The notes beneath the pieces were generated by a model. That model was not told the DNA's origin. It saw nothing but the letters and a program-made list of their open reading frames with translations, and did not search any database. Both the position numbers and the translations under genes were made by a program. Below, piece after piece: positions 5,633 to 10,743 of a stretch of DNA of 10,743 nucleotides. Position 1 is the first letter of the stretch; each line of letters begins with the position of its first letter. Source of the stretch: CAZCPB01 sp964500365 (GTDB taxonomy: Bacteria > Planctomycetota > Phycisphaerae > Phycisphaerales > UBA1924); contig CAZCPB010000147.1 of NCBI GenBank assembly GCA_964500365.1, forward strand, positions 1-10,743. The letters run 5' to 3'.

Positions 5633-6137
5633 CGCGCTTCATGCGGAGGTAACGCAGCAGCGCGTTGCGGTCGCCGCTGGCGCGGGCTTCCTCCGCGGCC
5701 GACGCGAGCGCATCGGGCGCCGCGGGCTCGGACATTCCGCTCATCGCGCTGTGACGCGCCGGGGCGCCGAAGAGAAACGGCTTGCGGCGGCGCAGGTCGG
5801 CGACGGCGCCCGCGATGTCGGCCCCGCCCTCGCCGAGCGCCGAATCGAGGAGCAGCGACGTGGTCTCGAGGTCGATCGCGCCGTGCTCGCTCAGGGTCTT
5901 CTCGACCTGCTGCCGGCGCTCCATCGCGGCGGCGCGGGCCTGGGCCGCTTCGAGCTTCTGCGCCAGCTCCGCCGCGAGCGTCTCGAGCTGCTCGGCGCGG
6001 GCCTCGGCCTTGAGGGCGCGGGCGCGCCAGTCGAGTTCGCCCGTCCGCGACGGTGCGCTGTCGTGACCGCCCCCGGGCTGGGTGCCGCCCTGGGTGCCGG
6101 CGCCGCCTTCGTTCTGGCCTTGCTGTTCTTCGGGCAT
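5625..6137 (-). CDS. Phage head scaffold-like protein
   Basis: A 170-residue protein starting at ATG 6137, with an AAGGAG site about eight bases upstream. An in-frame extension to 6440 is antisense to the end of the portal gene and is rejected. The N-terminus is Gly/Gln-rich and low-complexity. Residues about 33-80 form a long charged helix rich in Ala, Glu, Gln and Arg (ARALKAEARAEQLETLAAEL and onward), a coiled coil typical of head scaffolding proteins. The C-terminus is again helical and basic (RNALLRYLRMKRGQ), as in scaffolds that dock on capsid through a basic end helix. Family not recognised from sequence; the role is inferred from composition and from its place between portal and major capsid genes. 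It would act transiently inside the procapsid. Confidence 0.65.
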   Translation of the reverse strand: MPEEQQGQNEGGAGTQGGTQPGGGHDSAPSRTGELDWRARALKAEARAEQLETLAAELAQKLEAAQARAAAMERRQQVEKTLSEHGAIDLETTSLLLDSALGEGGADIAGAVADLRRRKPFLFGAPARHSAMSGMSEPAAPDALASAAEEARASGDRNALLRYLRMKRGQ

Positions 6138-6184
6138 AAGACGTCTCCTTTCGCAAGAGTGAGAAAACGAGCCTGGGCTGTGAA

Positions 6185-6204
6185 ATGGGTCGCACGGGAC
6201 CCAT
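6185..6204. repeat. Perfect 7-bp inverted repeat in the portal-scaffold gap
   Basis: ATGGGTC (6185-6191) and GACCCAT (6198-6204) flank a six-base loop in the 92-base gap between portal stop and scaffold start. It could form an RNA hairpin that adjusts the ratio of portal to scaffold. No T-run follows on the - strand, so it is probably not an intrinsic terminator. Confidence 0.4.
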
Positions 6205-6229
6205 GGGACCGATTGCCTTTGCATCTGCT

Positions 6230-7723
6230 TCACGTCACGCCGGGGTCGCTGGGCGTGTAGCCGAGTTCGGCGAGGACGCGCTCGCGCGGCACGCCGAGCT
6301 CGAGCTTGGCCTTCGCCGCGTCGGCCTCTTCGCGCGGCTCGTGGGGCAGGGGGTCGGGCCACTGGACCCGCACGCCGCGGTCGGCCGGGTCGGTCCTGAG
6401 CACCCCCGCGCTGTCGAGCGCGCCGAGCACGAGCCGGCACATCGCGGCCAGCCCGCGCCCGTACGACACGCGCTTGCGCGCGGTCTTGCTCAGGATGCCC
6501 ATGAGCGTGATCTTGAGGGCGTTGGCGCTCGAGAGGTTGCCGATCTTGGCGCGGATGACGCCGCCGGCCAGGGGCGGGACGCCCGAGACCTTGTCCATCG
6601 CCTCGCGCACCTCGTTGATGTGCGTCTCTTCGCTCGGGCTGCTCGCGTCGCCGCCGAACTCCTGAACCGACGCGTCCATGTTGTCGGTGGCCCAGATCTG
6701 GCCGGGGCCGACGCTCGCGCGCTCGAAACCGTCGAGCCCGCGGGCGAGGTACATCTTGAACGACTGCATGGTCACGCGGCTGGCGCGGTCGCTGAGTCGC
6801 GTGTTCAGCTCGTCCTGCAGCGGGATCAGCGCCTCGACCTCCGACAGGCCCGTGTACCGCAGCGGCTGCGACATGTTCTGGATGTGCACGACCGGCACGC
6901 GCCCGCCGGTGTGCTCGACGGGGCCCTGCTCGATCAGCCGCCCGTCCTCGTAGAGCTGGCGGAAGGTGCCCGAGAGGATCTCAACGAGGCGCGAACGCCG
7001 GCGGCGCGGCGGCTGGCCCCAGAGCGAGCGGAGCGGCCCGGCGCGGTCGGACGCCCCGCGGTCCACCGCGTTGGTCTCGCGCTCGAAGGTGATGATGTAC
7101 GCCGCGAGGTCGCGGTAATCGGCCGGGTCGGTGAGCGCGATGCCGCGGGTCGGCTCGACGACCTCGATGCGCAGCGCCCCCGACCCGCGGATCGCGGCGT
7201 CGAGGCCGTCGCCCGTGCCGCGGAGGGGCGAAAGGTCGCCGAGCCGCAGCAGCAGGTCCACGTGCCCGTAGACGTGCCCGAGCAGCGCGGCATCCTGGAG
7301 GAGCGCGATCCCGCCCGAGGCCTCCCACGCCGCGTCGAGCACGCGCTCGACCGCGCGCCGGGTCGCCCCGTCGCGGGCGGTGCTGACGAGCGTGACGGGG
7401 CGCGCGAACATGAAATCGACCATGGTCTGGACGCGCCAGGCGATGTCGTTCTCGATGACGACCTCGCGGCGCTGCGCCGCGCGGTCGTCGCCGGCGGCGC
7501 CGGCGCGTCCGACGAGGCGGGCGGGCAGCCCGGCCTCCTGCGCCTGGCGGTACCACGGCGAGCCCTGCCGTGCCGCGGGCGCGGTCAGTTCGAGCGGATT
7601 GCGGAAGTACGACCAGAGCCTGCGGAGGCGCGGCAGTTCGGTGCGCTCGTGCTCGCCGATCGCCAGGTCGAGCAGGGCGGGGTCGAGCCCCACATCGCGG
7701 AAGGCGTGCAGCCGGTAGCTCAT
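6230..7723 (-). CDS. Phage portal protein (SPP1 gp6-like)
   Basis: A 497-residue protein from ATG 7723, with AAGGAG nine bases upstream. Length and motifs fit the SPP1 gp6-like portal family (named from memory; no search was run). Residues about 90-112 (ENDIAWRVQTMVDFMFARPV) match the N-terminal motif of portal proteins that ends in a short 'xxPV' element. Residues about 265-310 hold the long helix region (EVEALIPLQDELNTRLSDRA), then KIGNLSSANALKITLMGILS, which resembles the conserved SG-x-AL-containing helix before the crown. Portals form a dodecameric ring at one head vertex and pass DNA. The gene heads the portal, scaffold, capsid series and appears intact. Upstream of it there is no terminase gene, which is unusual for a complete prophage. 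Confidence 0.88.
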   Translation of the reverse strand: MSYRLHAFRDVGLDPALLDLAIGEHERTELPRLRRLWSYFRNPLELTAPAARQGSPWYRQAQEAGLPARLVGRAGAAGDDRAAQRREVVIENDIAWRVQTMVDFMFARPVTLVSTARDGATRRAVERVLDAAWEASGGIALLQDAALLGHVYGHVDLLLRLGDLSPLRGTGDGLDAAIRGSGALRIEVVEPTRGIALTDPADYRDLAAYIITFERETNAVDRGASDRAGPLRSLWGQPPRRRRSRLVEILSGTFRQLYEDGRLIEQGPVEHTGGRVPVVHIQNMSQPLRYTGLSEVEALIPLQDELNTRLSDRASRVTMQSFKMYLARGLDGFERASVGPGQIWATDNMDASVQEFGGDASSPSEETHINEVREAMDKVSGVPPLAGGVIRAKIGNLSSANALKITLMGILSKTARKRVSYGRGLAAMCRLVLGALDSAGVLRTDPADRGVRVQWPDPLPHEPREEADAAKAKLELGVPRERVLAELGYTPSDPGVT

Positions 7724-7786
7724 CGCGGGGCTCCTTGCGACGCCCCCGACACGAGCGTCTACCCAAGGGGCCTAAGCCCGCGGAAG

Positions 7787-7811
7787 TGCGCAAAAAGGCG
7801 GACATAGCGCG
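7787..7811. repeat. 25-bp direct repeat, copy 1
   Basis: The copy starts TGCGCAAAAAGGCGGACATA and ends GCGCG. It matches 7902-7926 with two substitutions. The two copies lie 115 bases apart in the non-coding gap between the portal gene and the + strand membrane-protein gene. The -10 element of a candidate portal promoter falls inside this copy. Confidence 0.8.
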
Positions 7812-7829
7812 CCGCGAAAGAGCGCGCAA
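7801..7829 (-). promoter_or_regulatory. Possible sigma-70-like promoter for the head genes
   Basis: On the - strand TTGCGC (7829-7824) and TATGTC (7806-7801) are 17 bases apart, about 70 bases before the portal start at 7723. Both boxes match only three of six consensus positions. It is plausible by location but weak by sequence. Confidence 0.25.
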
Positions 7830-7901
7830 GTGCTTTGGCGGCAGGGAATAGAAATTTTCTGTGCGAGGGGCACGATTTCCCCCGGCGCTGGTACGGGTTT
7901 T

Positions 7902-7926
7902 TGCGCAAAAGGGCGGGCATAGCGCG
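7902..7926. repeat. 25-bp direct repeat, copy 2
   Basis: The copy starts TGCGCAAAAGGGCGGGCATA and ends GCGCG, with two changes from copy 1. Both copies include TGCGCA, a six-base palindrome. A tandem operator, or the two ends of a small excised or decayed insertion, are the main possibilities. Confidence 0.8.
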
Positions 7927-7970
7927 GCCGCAGGCCTTCTGAACCTGCACGCGGCGGCGGGTCGGAACCG

Positions 7971-8762
7971 ATGAGTTCGGAGCTGCTCGGCAGGCTTCTG
8001 CGAACAATGCTGCGTTCGAACTCGAGCATGTCAGCCCTCCCCTCCATCGATCCTGATGCTCGTTGCCGCGAGTGCCGCCATCCCCTGACCGGGCTGGCGG
8101 TCGCGAAGTGTCCGGAGTGCGGCGCCGAGTTCGATCCGGCGGACGCGCGGACGTTCCGGCTGCCGTTCTTCCGGTCCGACGGTTGGGCCCGGAGACATCG
8201 TGCGCCCGGTCTGCTTTTCTCCCTCGTCGCCGTGGGATGCTCCGTCGCCATGCTCATCGCGGCGAGCGTGACGGTGGGTATTCCGCAGGGGAGCCTGGCG
8301 GTAATCTTGAGCAGCCTCTTCGTCGCCCTCGTCTGGCTCGTGCGTTTCGTCCTGGCTCTGGCGGCACACCGAGAAGCGATCGGGGACGGGATGCGGGTTC
8401 GATTCCCGCGCGCGTGGGTTGTCCTTCCGCTGTGCGGAGTACTCACGGTCGCGGCGTGCATGACCGGCGTTCCTCGGCGCGTCCGCTGGCTGGTCGCGCG
8501 CCCCGCTCTCGAATCGCAGGCGCGGCTGCTTCTCGCTGACCCTCGCCCCGATGCACGCATCAGAGCGCCTGAAGGGCTCGGCACGCTCGCGATTTCGTCG
8601 ATCTACAAGCAGAACGGGAGAGCGGTCTTCTGCATGCCGAAGTACGGCATCCTCAGTACGCCCGCGTTAGTCTACAGCCCTCCGGGAGTCGAGAGCCGCA
8701 GGTTCGGGAATACGTACTCGTGGCTCGGTGATCGTTGGGATATTGAATGGATCGACTTCTAA
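7971..8762 (+). CDS. Zinc-ribbon membrane protein, planctomycete type
   Basis: A 263-residue protein from ATG 7971. No start has a clear ribosome-binding site, and ATG 8028, which places the zinc ribbon at residue 13, is a good alternative giving 244 residues. With the longer start the ribbon is C32-x2-C35 and C47-x2-C50 (CRECRHPLTGLAVAKCPECG). The 'C-x2-C-x-x-LTGL...C-P-x-C' form is one I associate with planctomycete membrane proteins of unknown role. Three hydrophobic stretches follow: about 78-105, 107-132 and 147-167. The last 95 residues are soluble and probably face the periplasm. It is convergent with the sulfatase gene. Base composition resembles the flanks, and it seems to be host chromosome rather than phage. 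Confidence 0.75.
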   Translation: MSSELLGRLLRTMLRSNSSMSALPSIDPDARCRECRHPLTGLAVAKCPECGAEFDPADARTFRLPFFRSDGWARRHRAPGLLFSLVAVGCSVAMLIAASVTVGIPQGSLAVILSSLFVALVWLVRFVLALAAHREAIGDGMRVRFPRAWVVLPLCGVLTVAACMTGVPRRVRWLVARPALESQARLLLADPRPDARIRAPEGLGTLAISSIYKQNGRAVFCMPKYGILSTPALVYSPPGVESRRFGNTYSWLGDRWDIEWIDF

Positions 8763-8835
8763 GCGAGCATGGAGTGCGCGCGACCCCGCGCACCCGAGGA
8801 GGGGCGCGGCGACGGCATCGTCCTGTTCCGGAAAT

Positions 8836-8866
8836 CGCGGGGGCGGGTCTTCCGTCCCGCCCCGCG
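8836..8866. terminator. Strong GC hairpin between convergent genes, possible bidirectional terminator
   Basis: Arms at 8836-8847 (CGCGGGGGCGGG) and 8856-8866 (CCCGCCCCGCG) pair fully apart from one bulged G, round an eight-base loop. It lies between the + strand membrane-protein stop and the - strand sulfatase stop. Only a short ATTT follows on the - strand and no T-run on the + strand, so termination is inferred mostly from position. Confidence 0.55.
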
Positions 8867-8884
8867 TGAAACCGCGAGTGCCGC

Positions 8885-10743
8885 TCATTCTCTTGCGGAC
8901 TCGACCTTCTTCTGCGCCTCCTCGAGCTTCCTGATGTCTTCCTGCGACAGCGTCGGGCGATCGACCTTGATCGTCAGCTTGTTCAGCTTCGCCGTCAGCG
9001 CGAACGGCGGCGCGTAGTCCGCATCGTTCACGCCCGTCAGCGTGTCCGAGCCGATGTCGAAGGCCTCGTCCCACTGCAGGATCATCGGCAGCGAGCGCTC
9101 CATCTTCTTGCTCTCGACCACCTTGCCGTTCACCTTCAGCGTGCCCGTGCCCGAGCGGCCGAGGCCGCTGAGGTTGTTGAAGGCGAGCGTGCCGACCCCC
9201 AGGCCGTCGTACGTGAACTCGAACTCGACGGTGTGCCGGCCGGGCGGCAGCGCGTCGGGGCCCTGCCACTTGATCCGCTCCAGATCGACCAGGTTCCACA
9301 GGAACACCGGCTTCCCCTTGAGCAGGTAGAAGCCGTACCCCGCGAAGCGCCCGCCCGAGGTCAGGATCATCCCCTCGGCGCCCCCGGCCGGAACCTCGAT
9401 GTCGGCCGTGATCGTGTACGAGGAGTTGAGGATCATCGGCGAGTCGCCCTGCGGCAGGCCGGTCATGGGGCGGGTGTAGACGAACTCGGTGCGGCCCGCG
9501 GTGATGTTCGGGCGCGGGGCGACGATGCGCGCGGCGACCGAGGCGTCCATCGGGAAGACCTGGTACTTCTCGGCCTCCTCGATGAAGAGTTTCTTGAGCT
9601 CCTTCACCTTGGCGGGGTGCTGGTCAGCGACATTGCGGGACTGGCTGAAGTCGGTGGTGAGGTCGTAGAGCTCGAGGACCTGGTTGTTCAGCGGGTCGGG
9701 GTTGGCGGCGCCGAAGGCCTCCCACGGGGCGCGGTTCACCTTGGTCGCCAGAAGCCACCCGTCGTGGTACAGCGCCCACTGGCCGAACATCTCGAAGTAC
9801 TGCGTGCGGTGGCGCGAGGGGGCCCTGGCGCCCGCGGCATCGAACGTGTAGGCGAAGCTCGTCCCCTCGATCGGCGCCTGCTTGATCCCGTCCACGTACT
9901 CGGGGGCGCGGATGCCGGAGACCTCGAGCAGGGTCGGGACCACGTCGATCACGTGCATGAACTGCTGGCGCAGGCCGCCCTTGTCCTTGATCCGCGCCGG
10001 CCACGAAACCGCCATGTTCTGGCGCACGCCGCCGAGGCGCGAGGCGTTCTGCTTGAACCACGTGAAGGGGGTGTCGAAGACCCACGACCACCCGGCGGAC
10101 ATGTGGTTGTACGTGTGCTCGGTGCCCCAGGCGTCGTACCACTTGAGCTGGGTCTCGACGGGCATCATGTTGACGCCGTTGAAGAACGCGACCTCGTTGG
10201 GCGTGCCCAGGGGCCCGCCCTCGGCGCTGGTGCCGTTGTCGCCGTTGATGTAGATGATCAGCGTGTTGTCGAGTCTGCCCGCGTCCTCGATCGCCTGGAT
10301 CACGCGCCCGATCTCGTGGTCGCTGTAGGCGACGTACGCCGCGAAGGTCTCGGCCTGCCGGATGAAGAGCTTCTTCTCGTCGGCGGTGCAGTCGTCCCAG
10401 TTCTTGAGCAGGTGGGAGGGCCAGGGCTCGAGCACCGTGTCGGCGGGGATCACGCCGAGCCGCTTCTGGTTCTCGAAGATCCGCTCGCGGACCTTGTTCC
10501 AGCCGTCGTCGAAGAGCCGCATCGCGCGGATCTTGTCCACCCACTCCTTCGTGGGGTGGTGCGGCGCGTGGGTCGCGCCCGGCGCGTACTTGATGAAGAA
10601 GGGCTTGGAGGGCGCCGTCTGGTGGATCCGGTGCACGTAGTCGATCGCGTCGTCGGCCATGCCGGTGACGAGGTTCCAGCCGGGCTTGCCCTCGAAGGGG
10701 TAGATCTGCGTGGTGTTGCGGAACAGGTTCGGCCCCCACTGGT
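8885..10743 (-). CDS. Arylsulfatase, C-terminal 618 codons (N-terminus beyond window)
   Basis: The frame is open to the window edge. The ATG at 10660 is internal, because 27 more family-like codons lie upstream (QWGPNLFRNTTQIYPFEG). Family features: MADDAIDYVHRIHQ, FFIKYAPGATHAPHHPTKEW, the metal-site region IYINGDNGTSAEGG (D and N codons at 10235-10240), and DVVPTLLEVSGI, the helix where sulfatases close the catalytic domain. The Cys of C-x-P/S-x-R that becomes formylglycine is in the missing part. A C-terminal region (about the last 200 residues, YTITADIEVPAGG to LTIKVDRP) looks like a beta-sandwich, seen in large bacterial arylsulfatases of this type, followed by a charged helix (SQEDIRKLEEAQKKVESARE). 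It hydrolyses a sulfate ester; the natural substrate is unknown. A signal peptide would be outside the window. It is probably host-encoded. Confidence 0.92.
   Translation of the reverse strand, partial: QWGPNLFRNTTQIYPFEGKPGWNLVTGMADDAIDYVHRIHQTAPSKPFFIKYAPGATHAPHHPTKEWVDKIRAMRLFDDGWNKVRERIFENQKRLGVIPADTVLEPWPSHLLKNWDDCTADEKKLFIRQAETFAAYVAYSDHEIGRVIQAIEDAGRLDNTLIIYINGDNGTSAEGGPLGTPNEVAFFNGVNMMPVETQLKWYDAWGTEHTYNHMSAGWSWVFDTPFTWFKQNASRLGGVRQNMAVSWPARIKDKGGLRQQFMHVIDVVPTLLEVSGIRAPEYVDGIKQAPIEGTSFAYTFDAAGARAPSRHRTQYFEMFGQWALYHDGWLLATKVNRAPWEAFGAANPDPLNNQVLELYDLTTDFSQSRNVADQHPAKVKELKKLFIEEAEKYQVFPMDASVAARIVAPRPNITAGRTEFVYTRPMTGLPQGDSPMILNSSYTITADIEVPAGGAEGMILTSGGRFAGYGFYLLKGKPVFLWNLVDLERIKWQGPDALPPGRHTVEFEFTYDGLGVGTLAFNNLSGLGRSGTGTLKVNGKVVESKKMERSLPMILQWDEAFDIGSDTLTGVNDADYAPPFALTAKLNKLTIKVDRPTLSQEDIRKLEEAQKKVESARE

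Noticed and set aside
6185..7807. 540-codon open frame on the + strand across the portal gene
   Set aside because: Composition is Arg/Ala/Asp/Val-rich low complexity typical of an antisense frame; the portal on the other strand has family motifs and a ribosome-binding site.
7759..8007. 82-codon - strand frame in the portal-upstream spacer
   Set aside because: It runs through both 25-bp repeats in different frames and overlaps the start of the + strand gene; no plausible ribosome-binding site or family.
9624..10739. 371-codon - strand frame overlapping the sulfatase
   Set aside because: Runs of Arg, Pro and Ala without structure; it is the shifted frame of the sulfatase gene.

Overview
The window is GC-rich and looks like an accessory region of a planctomycete, probably a Phycisphaerae-like lineage. 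This assignment is an inference. It rests on the short zinc-ribbon-plus-membrane protein at 7971-8762, the large arylsulfatase at the right end, the base composition and many overlapping small genes; no rRNA or taxonomic marker is present.

Layout. (A) Positions 1 to about 5250 are one end of an integrative element, all genes on the + strand. A tightly overlapped operon encodes the tail of an unknown protein (1-135), a one-pass membrane peptide (132-311), a Cys-rich zinc-finger protein (339-755), a P-loop coupling/pumping ATPase of the VirD4/TraG-FtsK-HerA type (745-2076), a winged-helix protein (2089-2490), a PD-(D/E)XK-like small nuclease (2487-2909), a two-helix membrane peptide (2906-3139) and an unknown 103-aa protein (3136-3447). 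A strong hairpin follows, then a large serine recombinase (3533-5320). (B) Positions about 5250-7723 are a phage head module on the - strand, read portal, scaffold-like protein, major capsid protein. The capsid gene keeps only its first 60 or so codons, because the element of part A begins inside it. The recombinase gene runs through the junction and ends in antisense capsid sequence. (C) Positions 7724-7970 are a non-coding spacer holding a 25-bp direct repeat. (D) Positions 7971-8762 (+) and 8885 to the right edge (-) are host-like genes in convergent orientation with a hairpin between them: a zinc-ribbon membrane protein and the C-terminal 618 codons of a sulfatase.

How it fits together. 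The simplest reading is that a serine-recombinase element carrying a DNA-transfer or DNA-processing operon integrated into the major capsid gene of a resident prophage or prophage remnant. Insertion would disable head formation, and precise excision would restore it. The other end of the element, any relaxase, and the rest of the capsid gene should lie left of the window. The operon around the soluble ATPase (Zn-finger protein, ATPase, winged helix, nuclease, small membrane proteins) is the part most likely to be a poorly described system. No terminase is next to the portal gene, which suggests either a decayed prophage or a domesticated head module.
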